The notes beneath the pieces are model-generated. The model had not been told where the DNA came from, searched no databases, and saw nothing but the letters and a program-made list of their open reading frames with translations. 45,917 nucleotides of DNA. Origin: Candidatus Methanomethylophilaceae archaeon. Lineage in GTDB: Archaea; Thermoplasmatota; Thermoplasmata; Methanomassiliicoccales; Methanomethylophilaceae. The stretch is taken from contig CALUNK010000004.1 in NCBI GenBank assembly GCA_944321985.1, forward strand, positions 1-45,917. Reading direction: 5' to 3'. Positions 8,221 through 15,593 of the stretch are shown here, in pieces (the first letter of the stretch is position 1; every line of letters begins with the position of its first letter). The translations under genes and the position numbers were made by a program.

Positions 8221-9870
8221 TCACGCCGACTTGTACTTCTCGATATCCTTGTTACGGATCTCGACCCTGCGGACCTTCCCGCTGATGGTCTTCGGCATGG
8301 TCTCAGCGAATTCTACCACACGGGGGTATTTGTACGGGGCGGTCTCCTTCTTCGTGAAGTTCTGGATCTCCTTCTTGAGCTCGTCCGTGGGCTCGAAACC
8401 AGACCTGAGTATGATCGTGGCCTTCACGAGCTGCCCTCTGACCGGATCGGGGACCCCGGTGACGGCGCATTCGAGTACCGCAGGATGAAGCATCAGGGCG
8501 CTCTCGATCTCGAAGGGGCTGATCCTGTAACCGGAGGACTTGATGATGTCATCGTTCCTACCGACGAACCAATAGTAGCCGTCCTCGTCCTTCCATGCGA
8601 CGTCGCCGGTGTGGTGCCATCCTCCCTTGAGGGTCTCCTTGGTCTTCGCCTCGTCCCTGTAGTAGCCGATCATGATGCCGAAGCCATCGGCCTTGACGAC
8701 GATCTCCCCGTTGACTCCGGGAGGACAGGGGTTTCCGTCCTCGTCGACGATGTCGACCTCGAACTGGGGCGAGGGCTTGCCCATGGATCCGGGCTTGGGC
8801 TCCATCCCCTTCAGGGTGCCGACGACCATCGTGGTCTCCGTCTGTCCATAACCCTCCATCAGCTTGAGACCGGTGGCATCGTACCACGTCTGGAACGTGT
8901 CGGGGTTCAGAGCCTCACCTGCGATGCAGCAGTTCTTCAGGGTGGACAGGTCATGCCCCTCCAGGCCCGCGTTGAGGTAGAGCCTGAACATGGTGGGAGG
9001 ACAGCAGAACGTCGTGATCCTATGCTTCTCAATCATGTCCATGATCTCATGTGGCTCGAACTTATCGTACTCGTAGACGAACACAGCCGACTCCATGATC
9101 CACTGCCCGTAGAGTGCACCCCAGACGGACTTCCCCCACCCTGTGTCGCTTACGGTATAATGGAGACCGTCCGAATCGACCTGATGCCAGTGTTTGGCGG
9201 TCATCAGGTGCCCCAGAGCATAGCGATGGCTGTGGAGGACCATCTTCGGGTTGTCGGAGGTTCCAGAGGTGAAATACATCAGCATCGGATCGGTGACCTT
9301 CGTGTCGATCCTCTCGAGGATGTCGGATGCCTTCTCGACCTCTGCGTCGAAGTCGATCCATCCCTCCCTCTTCTCGCCCACCAGGGCCCTGAGCTGCAGG
9401 GATGGTATGTTTTCAGCGCTCTCGACAGACCCGCTGATGTTGGACTGGTCGGTGCAGATGACCGCTTTGACGCTGGCGGCGTTGATCCTGTACTCGATGT
9501 CATGCTTGGTCAGCATGTGGGTCGCCGGTGCGGCTATGGCACCGATCTTGTGGAGGGCCACCATGCAGAACCAGAACTGGTACCTCTGCTTCAGGATCAG
9601 CATGACCACATCGCCCTTCCCGATCCCCTGGGAGAGAAGGTAGTTGGCGACCTTGTTGCTCATCCTGCTGATGTCGGAGAACGTGAACGTGTGCTGCTCC
9701 CCGGACTGACTGTCCCATACGAGGGCGATCCTGTCGGGCTCTGCGACGGCGATGTCGTCCACTATGTCGTACCCGAAGTTGAAATTGTCAGGGCTTTTGA
9801 GTTTGTACGTCTTCAGGAGACCATTTTCGTCATAGGTCTCGTCGACGTATCTCAGATTGATGTTCCTCAT
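8221..9870 (-). CDS. Medium-chain acyl-CoA synthetase (MACS family), paralogue 2
   Basis: 549-residue paralogue of the 6402-8078 enzyme, with the same start (MRNINLRYVDETYDENGLLK), P-loop motif YFTSGTSDNPKMVLHS, GYGQTET motif, GDVAWKDEDGYYWFVGRND hinge and catalytic Lys in TISGKVRR. One difference in the P-loop is TSD where the sister has TSG. The two diverge most in residues of about 130-200 and 365-410, which include parts of the acyl-binding region, so they may have different acids as substrates. The start is set at 9870 because the preceding HTH-cupin gene stops two bases earlier, which also shows that both are on one mRNA. No separate promoter is needed for it. Confidence 0.9.
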   Translation of the reverse strand: MRNINLRYVDETYDENGLLKTYKLKSPDNFNFGYDIVDDIAVAEPDRIALVWDSQSGEQHTFTFSDISRMSNKVANYLLSQGIGKGDVVMLILKQRYQFWFCMVALHKIGAIAAPATHMLTKHDIEYRINAASVKAVICTDQSNISGSVESAENIPSLQLRALVGEKREGWIDFDAEVEKASDILERIDTKVTDPMLMYFTSGTSDNPKMVLHSHRYALGHLMTAKHWHQVDSDGLHYTVSDTGWGKSVWGALYGQWIMESAVFVYEYDKFEPHEIMDMIEKHRITTFCCPPTMFRLYLNAGLEGHDLSTLKNCCIAGEALNPDTFQTWYDATGLKLMEGYGQTETTMVVGTLKGMEPKPGSMGKPSPQFEVDIVDEDGNPCPPGVNGEIVVKADGFGIMIGYYRDEAKTKETLKGGWHHTGDVAWKDEDGYYWFVGRNDDIIKSSGYRISPFEIESALMLHPAVLECAVTGVPDPVRGQLVKATIILRSGFEPTDELKKEIQNFTKKETAPYKYPRVVEFAETMPKTISGKVRRVEIRNKDIEKYKSA

Positions 9871-9872
9871 CT

Positions 9873-10439
9873 TCAGCCCTTCATTACTACGGCGATGAAC
9901 CTGCATCCTTCCTTGGATGTGGCGTACATCCCGTGGGGCTTGCCCGAGTCGTAGTACACCGAGTCCCCGGGGCCCAGGTCCATGACGTGCCCGTTGTGGG
10001 TGAACCTCAAGGTGCCCTCGAGGATGTAGTCGAACTCCTGGCCCTCGTGCGTGGACACGCGGATGGGGGCGTCCTGGTCCTCCTCGATGTAGGGGGCGAG
10101 GACGACGAAAGTCTCAGCCAGCTTGTTCTTGAAGTTGTAGGCCAGGTGCTGATACTCGAAACCGATGCGCCTCTTGATGGGGAGCCCCTTGCCGTTCCTG
10201 ACGAGGGTGCATCCAGAAAGATGGGGGTTCTCGCCGGTCAGCAGCTCCACGATGTCTATGCCGAACCTCTCGGCACACTTGTGCAGGAATGTGAAAGAGA
10301 AGTCGAGCCTTCCGCTCTCGTACTCGACGTACTCCTCCGGGGTCTTGCCGACAATCTCCGCCATCTCCTCAACCGGTATCTCACACAGTTCGCGCATTGC
10401 CTTGATGCGCTCCGCTATCTCTGCGATGTTGGGCTCCAT
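9873..10439 (-). CDS. HTH-cupin transcriptional regulator
   Basis: 188-residue regulator built like the one at 4116: a helix-turn-helix of the XRE type (about residues 8-62, including IPVEEMAEIVGKTPEEYVEYESGR) and a C-terminal cupin (about 105-185) with HEGQEFDYILEGTLRF and DLGPGDSVYYDSGKPHGM. The start at 10439 is chosen because it puts the HTH at the very N-terminus and because the minus-strand TATA box TGTTTATAAT lies at 10471-10480; upstream in-frame codons look non-coding. It is the first gene of an operon with an acyl-CoA synthetase two bases downstream. A likely role is to control acyl-CoA synthetase expression in response to an acyl ligand. Confidence 0.85.
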   Translation of the reverse strand: MEPNIAEIAERIKAMRELCEIPVEEMAEIVGKTPEEYVEYESGRLDFSFTFLHKCAERFGIDIVELLTGENPHLSGCTLVRNGKGLPIKRRIGFEYQHLAYNFKNKLAETFVVLAPYIEEDQDAPIRVSTHEGQEFDYILEGTLRFTHNGHVMDLGPGDSVYYDSGKPHGMYATSKEGCRFIAVVMKG

Positions 10440-10651
10440 TGACACTCGTGGAGTCGGTAGATTCCCATCGATTATAAACAATACCATATCCGGGCCCCTA
10501 TGTCTGAGCGTCCCTGTTAGCAATGGATACGATTCGGATCAAAACATAGACAAATGTCGTGAATGGGGTTGTCCGCATGATCGCCGTATACGGTCCAGGT
10601 CCGTCTGACTGTAAGAATGTACACACAGGCCATCGGAAGCGCTGAAACTTC

Positions 10652-10668
10652 TTTATAATCTATATATA
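10652..10668 (+). promoter_or_regulatory. Twin TATA boxes of the oxidoreductase operon
   Basis: TTTATAAT (10652-10659) and TATATATA (10661-10668) stand about 25 bases before the GTG at 10680 and the ATG at 10689 respectively, so each could set a different leaderless start. Confidence 0.5.
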
Positions 10669-10688
10669 GCGGGTGCGATGTGGGTTCG

Positions 10689-11357
10689 ATGTTCCCGCTG
10701 GAGAAAAGGGTGACCGTCGTCTGCGGCCACTACGGCACTGGAAAGACGAACCTGTCCATCAACCTGGCGCTCGACTGCGCCAGACGTGGGGAGAGAGTGA
10801 CGCTGGTGGATCTCGACGTGATCAATCCCTACTTCAGATCGGCGGATTACGCCGACGTCCTAACCGATAACGGAGTCAGGGTGGTGGGGCCCAACTTCGC
10901 CAACACGAACCTTGACACACCGTCCCTTCCTGCAGCCGTGAAGAACATCATAGCCGAGGAGTCCAGGGTCATCGTGGACGTGGGAGGGGACGACGCCGGC
11001 GCGACGACGCTGGGCGTGTACTCCAGGACGCTGACCGACGCGGATCCGGACGTCATCTACGTCGTGAACAGGTACAGGTCCCAGACCACGCATGCAGATG
11101 AAGCTGCGCAGATCCTGAGGGAGATCGAGGCCACGTCCCATCTGAGGGCGACATGCGTGGCGAACAACTCCCATCTGAAGCAGGACACCACCGAAGCCAC
11201 GATCCTCGGTTCGATGGCGTTCGCACAGGATGTCGCATCGGCCACGGACCTTCCCCTGAGATTCACGACGGCACCCCGCCGCCTGGATTTCACCCAATTA
11301 AATAAAATCCCTAACATATACCCGGTTGACGTCCTCGTGAGGGCGCCGTGGGAGTGA
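10689..11357 (+). CDS. P-loop ATPase of the MinD/ParA/CobQ group
   Basis: 222 residues with a Walker A loop in CGHYGTGKTNLS near the N-terminus, a VDLDVINPYFRS switch segment and VDVGGDDAGATTLG as Walker B/switch II. The long helical C-half contains TFxxxR-like FTTAPRRLDF. This is the SIMIBI-class fold used by MinD, ParA, nitrogenase-like and cobyrinate amidase proteins; the exact role is unknown. It is the first gene of the operon, 11 bases before the ferredoxin subunit, so a function in assembly or regulation of the 2-oxoacid oxidoreductase is suggested by position only. The start is uncertain: GTG at 10680 is in frame and would add three residues. Confidence 0.8.
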   Translation: MFPLEKRVTVVCGHYGTGKTNLSINLALDCARRGERVTLVDLDVINPYFRSADYADVLTDNGVRVVGPNFANTNLDTPSLPAAVKNIIAEESRVIVDVGGDDAGATTLGVYSRTLTDADPDVIYVVNRYRSQTTHADEAAQILREIEATSHLRATCVANNSHLKQDTTEATILGSMAFAQDVASATDLPLRFTTAPRRLDFTQLNKIPNIYPVDVLVRAPWE

Positions 11358-11368
11358 ATGTGGTACAA

Positions 11369-11575
11369 ATGCCGAAAGTAACAGTTGACAACAACATCTG
11401 CAAAGGCTGCGAGATGTGCGTAATCGCATGCCCGAAGCACATCATCGCGCTCGACAAGAGCATTACGAACAACAAGGGGTACCATCCCGCCCATGTCACG
11501 GATCAGGACGCCTGCACAGGCTGCGGATCCTGCGCGACGATGTGCCCCGACGTGGCAATCCTAATCGAGATGTGA
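11369..11575 (+). CDS. 2-oxoacid:ferredoxin oxidoreductase, ferredoxin (delta) subunit
   Basis: 68-residue 2[4Fe-4S] ferredoxin with two full clusters of cysteines: CKGCEMCVIACP and CTGCGSCATMCP, each giving the CX2CX2CX3CP pattern. It carries electrons between the catalytic TPP site of the complex and soluble ferredoxin. The ATG at 11369 begins MPKVTVDNNICKGC as usual for this subunit; an upstream GTG (11348) would overlap the ATPase gene. It ends two bases before the alpha subunit start. In the KOR/VOR families this subunit is a separate small gene at the head of the gene set, exactly as here. Confidence 0.93.
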   Translation: MPKVTVDNNICKGCEMCVIACPKHIIALDKSITNNKGYHPAHVTDQDACTGCGSCATMCPDVAILIEM

Positions 11576-11577
11576 AC

Positions 11578-12642
11578 ATGAACGAGAAAGTACTCATGAA
11601 GGGAAACGAGGCCATCGCCGAGGCGGCGATCGCCGCTGGCTGCAGGCACTTCTTCGGATACCCCATCACCCCGCAGACCGAGGTGGCGGCATACATGTCC
11701 AAAAGGATGCCCAAGATCGGCGGCGTCTACCTGCAGGCAGAATCGGAGGTCGCGTCGATCAACATGGTCCTCGGAGCCGGGGCTGCCGGAGTCAGGGTCA
11801 TGACATCCACATCCTCCCCCGGGATCAGCCTGATGGCCGAGGGGATATCCTACATCGCAGGTTCCGACGTCCCCTGCCTCATCGTCAACGTCCAGCGCGG
11901 AGGACCCGGCCTCGGAGGGATCCAACCCTCCCAGGCAGACTACTTCCAGGCAACCAAATCCACCGCCCACGGTGACTTCCACATACTAGTGTTCGCACCA
12001 TCTACGGTCCAGGAGACCGTCGATATGATCTCCACCGCGTTCGATCTCGGAGACAAGTACAGGATGCCCGCCATGGTCCTGTCCGACGGAATGCTCGGAC
12101 AGATGATGGAGCCTGTCATCCTTCCCGAGGCCAAGGATCCCGACAAGGACTCCAAGAACTGGGCAGTCAGCGGACACGGCAACAAGAGGGAACACAACGT
12201 GGTCAACTCCCTATACATCAACCCGCAGGAGCTCGAGGACCTGGTCAAGGCAAGGTTCGAGAGGTACAAAATCATCCAGGAGAACCACCAGATGGCCGAG
12301 GAGTACCTCGCCGACGACGCCGACATCATAATCGTCGCCTATGGGTCATCCTCCAGGGTCTCCAGGTCCGCCATCGACGCTGCCAGGGCGCAGGGGATCA
12401 AGGTGGGCATGATCAGGCCCATCACGCTCTGGCCGTTCCCGGAGAAGTTCATCAACAAGCACATCGGCCACACCAAGGCCTTCCTGTCCGTGGAGATGTC
12501 CATGGGACAGATGGTGGACGACGTCAGGCTCGTGGTCAACGGCAGGGCCCCCGTGGAGTTCTACGGACGTACCGGCGGTATTATCCCGACCCCCAAGGAG
12601 GTCCTCGAACAGATCATCAGGATCAACGGAGGTGTTCAGTGA
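11578..12642 (+). CDS. vorB: 2-ketoisovalerate-type ferredoxin oxidoreductase, alpha subunit
   Basis: 354 residues. It has the pyrimidine-binding/core domain with GYPITPQTEVAAYMSKRMP and a QAESEVASINMVLGA motif, followed by MTSTSSPGISLMAEGISY and RGGPGLGGIQPSQADYFQATK, and a C-terminal transketolase-like domain (about 250-340, RPITLWPFP). The QAESEVA and PSQADYFQATK signatures are those I associate with VorB (branched-chain 2-oxoacid) rather than KorA, which usually has QMEDEIAS. The complex converts a 2-oxoacid, CoA and oxidised ferredoxin to acyl-CoA and CO2, and can run in reverse in methanogens. It overlaps the beta gene by one base (TGATG), consistent with coupled translation. Confidence 0.85.
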   Translation: MNEKVLMKGNEAIAEAAIAAGCRHFFGYPITPQTEVAAYMSKRMPKIGGVYLQAESEVASINMVLGAGAAGVRVMTSTSSPGISLMAEGISYIAGSDVPCLIVNVQRGGPGLGGIQPSQADYFQATKSTAHGDFHILVFAPSTVQETVDMISTAFDLGDKYRMPAMVLSDGMLGQMMEPVILPEAKDPDKDSKNWAVSGHGNKREHNVVNSLYINPQELEDLVKARFERYKIIQENHQMAEEYLADDADIIIVAYGSSSRVSRSAIDAARAQGIKVGMIRPITLWPFPEKFINKHIGHTKAFLSVEMSMGQMVDDVRLVVNGRAPVEFYGRTGGIIPTPKEVLEQIIRINGGVQ

Positions 12643-13391
12643 TGACAGTGAAAGGAGAGAGGCCGCACGCACTGACGAAGGCGCCGTTCCACTACTGCCC
12701 CGGATGCACACACGGCATCGTACACAGGCTTGTCGCAGAAGTCATCGACGAGCTGGGGATCGAGGGGAAGACGGTCGGGGTCGCATCGGTCGGATGCTCG
12801 GTCTTCACGTACAACTACTTCAACTGCGACATGGTGCAGGCCCCCCACGGTCGCGCGCCCGCGGTTGCCACCGGAGTCAAGAGGGCCAGGCCCGAGAACG
12901 TGGTGTTCACGTACCAGGGAGACGGGGACCTCGCCGCCATCGGTATGGGCGAGACCGTCCACGCCGCCGCGAGGGGCGAGAACATCGTGGCGATCTTCAT
13001 CAACAACGCGATCTACGGCATGACCGGAGGTCAGATGGCCCCCACCACCCTGCCCGGACAGGTCACCCAGACCACCCCCTACGGGAGGGATGTCAAGACG
13101 GCAGGGAACCCCATCAGGGTCTGCGAGCTTCTGTCCTCCCTGGACGGGGTCGCACTCGCCGAGCGTGTCACCGTTGACAGCGTCAAGAACGTGAGGGTGG
13201 CCAAGAAGGCCATAAAGAAGGCCTTCGAGTACCAGATCGCCGGAAAGGGCTACTGCATCGTGGAGGTCGTGTCCACATGCCCCACCAACTGGGGCATGTC
13301 CCCGGCAGACGCGATCCAGTGGCTGAGGGACAACATGCTGCCCTACTATCCGCTCGGAGTCTACAAGGACGTCGGGGAGGGAGAGCAGTGA
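12642..13391 (+). CDS. 2-ketoisovalerate-type ferredoxin oxidoreductase, beta (TPP) subunit
   Basis: 249-residue TPP-binding subunit. CPGCTHG near residue 20 and the GDGDLAAIGMGE...NNAIYGMTGGQ stretch (about 100-135) form the TPP-diphosphate and Mg2+ binding motif. It pairs with the alpha subunit upstream and the gamma subunit downstream, with a four-base GTGA overlap at its 3' end. In Methanothermobacter-type VOR, beta and gamma are fused in VorA; here they are separate, as in KorB/KorC. The start is the ATG at 12642; a GTG one codon earlier is possible. Confidence 0.9.
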   Translation: MTVKGERPHALTKAPFHYCPGCTHGIVHRLVAEVIDELGIEGKTVGVASVGCSVFTYNYFNCDMVQAPHGRAPAVATGVKRARPENVVFTYQGDGDLAAIGMGETVHAAARGENIVAIFINNAIYGMTGGQMAPTTLPGQVTQTTPYGRDVKTAGNPIRVCELLSSLDGVALAERVTVDSVKNVRVAKKAIKKAFEYQIAGKGYCIVEVVSTCPTNWGMSPADAIQWLRDNMLPYYPLGVYKDVGEGEQ

Positions 13392-13927
13392 GCGACCTCA
13401 ACGTACTCTTCGCCGGGTTCGGCGGACAGGGGATCCTGTTCTCCGGAAAGGTCATGGCATATGCCGCATTGATGGAAGGCAAGGAGCTCTCCTGGCTCCC
13501 CTCATACGGTCCGGAGATGCGTGGCGGAACAGCATCATGCAGCGTCTGCATTTCCGACAAAGCAATCGGTTCCCCGCTCGTGGTCAACCCGGACGTGCTC
13601 GTGGTCATGAACCTCCCCTCTCTGGAGAAGTTCGAGAAAGACGTCGTCCCAGGAGGACTCATCATCGTCGACAGCTCCATAGTCAAGAAGGATGTCACCA
13701 GAACCGACGTAAGGGTCGTCCGCATCGACGCTTCCAGGATCGCCGAGGACAACGGCCTCAAAGGGGCAGCAAACATGGTTATCCTGGGCAGGCTGTTCAA
13801 AGAGACCGGATTCTGTTCCGCAGAGAACTTGGATCTGGGACTTCAGAAGAGCGTTCCAACCAAGAAGGCGTTCCTTCTGGACAACAACAGGAAGGCCATA
13901 TCTCTCGGAATAGAAAGCGAATATTGA
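13388..13927 (+). CDS. 2-ketoisovalerate-type ferredoxin oxidoreductase, gamma subunit
   Basis: 179-residue gamma domain starting with GTG that overlaps the beta stop. It begins with the diagnostic FAGFGGQGILFSGKVMAYAA loop and continues with SYGPEMRGGTASCSV, which contacts CoA and the beta subunit in related enzymes, and LVVNPDVLVVMNLPSLEKFE. Last gene of the operon, followed nine bases later by a strong hairpin. The GC-rich DNA ends with this gene: the next kilobases are markedly richer in A and T. Confidence 0.92.
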   Translation: MSDLNVLFAGFGGQGILFSGKVMAYAALMEGKELSWLPSYGPEMRGGTASCSVCISDKAIGSPLVVNPDVLVVMNLPSLEKFEKDVVPGGLIIVDSSIVKKDVTRTDVRVVRIDASRIAEDNGLKGAANMVILGRLFKETGFCSAENLDLGLQKSVPTKKAFLLDNNRKAISLGIESEY

Positions 13928-13936
13928 TTAAAATAA

Positions 13937-13953
13937 GGGGGATTATATCCCCC
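13937..13953 (+). terminator. Terminator hairpin of the oxidoreductase operon
   Basis: A perfect 7-bp stem (GGGGGAT / ATCCCCC) with a three-base loop lies ten bases after the gamma subunit stop. No long T-run follows. Confidence 0.55.
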
Positions 13954-14041
13954 ACATCAAAATCCAACTCTGTAGGTAGTATAGTAGGTTCTTCCTTTCC
14001 ACCTTTGACGCAATGAAAACTGTATGATTAAAATATTTAGA

Positions 14042-14932
14042 TTAAAGCGAAATCATTACACTGCAGTTGTCGAGTCTCTCTGCTATTAGTTTCTTACGTT
14101 CAGTAAAAGGAGATACTCCATCCAATCCTCTGAGCTTAATACGGCTCTTTGAACATATTGACATCCCAGATGCACATTTGGATATTACTAATGTCTTGTA
14201 ATCTGGACTGATTAGCACCTTACAACGCCCATCAACTATTGAATCACAATAAATCGTGTCTGCAGATATTCTCTCAGCTATGGGCTGTAACTGCTCAACA
14301 TGCAATAAATCAGAACTTGTGTGTTCACCAACAATCACATCTGGGTATGATACATTATTCACAAGTCTGTTTGAATTATTGGATTGTCCGACATATGAAT
14401 CTGATGTTAAGACAATCTCATCTTCATCAGAATTCTTTAACAAATAATTAGTTTGTTCCACCTGTTTCATAAGTGTATCGATTCTTGCCTGCATCCTGCT
14501 AACTATCTGACGATTTTCCTTGTTTGCCTCCTCTAATGCCTGACTATGAATCTCCGACTTGTACCTTTCCTCAAACAACCTCTCATAATCTTTACGATTA
14601 GTATTCCATAAAGCATCTACCACATCGTTACGGAGACTTTCACTCATGCCTATGATCATATCTACCGTAATTTTCTTCATAGGCATAGCATGATAAACCG
14701 TACCTGTGTATCTTACAGAACATAACCACATGTCTCCGACATTGACTTTCTCCCCAGAATACCACCGGTCAACAAATACAATTGTTCCGTTTATACTGGA
14801 AACTACATTCTCCCCACGACCGTCCAACCTAAACACAAGAATCTGAAGTTTACTTATTTCAGACTCAATATCTGATTCCGAATACGGCGTCCCTTCAACA
14901 GTCATTTTCTTCCAATCGTTGGAGTTAGTCAT
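14042..14932 (-). CDS. Coiled-coil protein with beta-rich ends, partner of NYN nuclease
   Basis: I do not recognise this 296-residue protein. Residues of about 40-90 look like a small beta-barrel (NGTIVFVD, VNVGDMWLCSV, GTVYHAMPMKKI), possibly OB- or TRAM-like. Residues of about 105-175 are charged and helical, with a predicted coiled coil (RLFEERYKSEIHSQALEEANKENRQIV in overlapping parts). The last 72 residues form a beta-rich domain that aligns without gaps to the C-terminus of the divergent gene at 15594-16370. The ATG at 14932 overlaps the end of the NYN gene by eight bases, so the two are translationally coupled; an ATG at 14956 is also in frame. Base composition is AT-rich, unlike the oxidoreductase operon. 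Confidence 0.75.
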   Translation of the reverse strand: MTNSNDWKKMTVEGTPYSESDIESEISKLQILVFRLDGRGENVVSSINGTIVFVDRWYSGEKVNVGDMWLCSVRYTGTVYHAMPMKKITVDMIIGMSESLRNDVVDALWNTNRKDYERLFEERYKSEIHSQALEEANKENRQIVSRMQARIDTLMKQVEQTNYLLKNSDEDEIVLTSDSYVGQSNNSNRLVNNVSYPDVIVGEHTSSDLLHVEQLQPIAERISADTIYCDSIVDGRCKVLISPDYKTLVISKCASGMSICSKSRIKLRGLDGVSPFTERKKLIAERLDNCSVMISL

Positions 14933-15488
14933 CGACACCACCTTCTTCGTGTTCAAATGGACTGATCATTTCCATAAATGGTATCTCATTAAGCCTAAAG
15001 AAACGGTCAGCCGAACGTCTAGATTCCTCGTTAAATACATCATCAAAAGCTGCAACCTCTACTCTTTTTCCAGCAGTTTGGACTTTTTGAATAGCTGGAA
15101 CAAAATCCCGATCACCACTAACCACTATCGCTACATCATAATGATTGTTCAAAGCATGTTCCAACATTTCACATGCCATCGAAACATCAACCTCTTTCTG
15201 CTCAGTATGACCGTCTTTCAGAGTGAGTGACTCACGTGCAATCACACGAAATCCCTGCTCCCGCAAACTGTTGTGCATGGCAATAGTTTCATCAGAACTG
15301 TCTGTGTACATCTTCCGAGCATCGAATACATAAGCTCCGACCAGATTACGTTTTCCTACTAATTTCTTCACCAAAGCAGCCAGGTCCATAGTTAGACTGT
15401 CGTCGAGATACCTAACGCTGTTGTTTATATTGCGATAATCTATGAATACCATGACCCGACTGTAACTCGGGTCTGTGTACAGCGTCAT
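14925..15488 (-). CDS. NYN/LabA-like PIN-fold nuclease
   Basis: 187-residue protein of the NYN domain group (PIN-like RNase fold, also called LabA/DUF88). The acidic active-site residues are visible: Asp17 in VMVFIDYRNIN, Asp101 in KEVDVSMACEML, and Asp126/Asp128 in VVSGDRDFVPAIQ, followed by the family's GKRVEVAAF strand. Family members are Mg2+-dependent RNases; the target here is unknown. The start at 15488 is chosen because TGAATATAGT (15511-15520) forms a TATA box about 27 bases upstream; the ATG at 15521 would lie inside the promoter. The downstream coiled-coil gene overlaps it, and a related coiled-coil gene is divergently transcribed 105 bases away. Confidence 0.85.
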   Translation of the reverse strand: MTLYTDPSYSRVMVFIDYRNINNSVRYLDDSLTMDLAALVKKLVGKRNLVGAYVFDARKMYTDSSDETIAMHNSLREQGFRVIARESLTLKDGHTEQKEVDVSMACEMLEHALNNHYDVAIVVSGDRDFVPAIQKVQTAGKRVEVAAFDDVFNEESRRSADRFFRLNEIPFMEMISPFEHEEGGVDD

Positions 15489-15510
15489 AATTATACAATA
15501 ATAGATACGC

Positions 15511-15520
15511 ACTATATTCA
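15511..15520 (-). promoter_or_regulatory. TATA-like box of the NYN gene
   Basis: The minus strand reads TGAATATAGT about 25-30 bases before the ATG at 15488. On the opposite strand, ATATACTTTATTAG at about 15552-15565 may serve the divergent gene at 15594. Confidence 0.45.
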
Positions 15521-15593
15521 ATTTGCTGGATGTTCTAAAAGATCTGATGCAAATATACTTTATTAGGAATGACTTTCCTTATTCCGTATTTCT

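Noticed and set aside
6681-9954. Long open frames on the plus strand opposite the two acyl-CoA synthetases
   Set aside because: They mirror each other because the genes beneath are paralogues; composition is that of antisense GC-rich codons.
11578-13927. Assignment of the oxidoreductase as 2-oxoglutarate-specific (KorDABC)
   Set aside because: Gene order fits both, but the alpha subunit carries QAESEVA and PSQADYFQATK, which I associate with the branched-chain type; the point is not proven.
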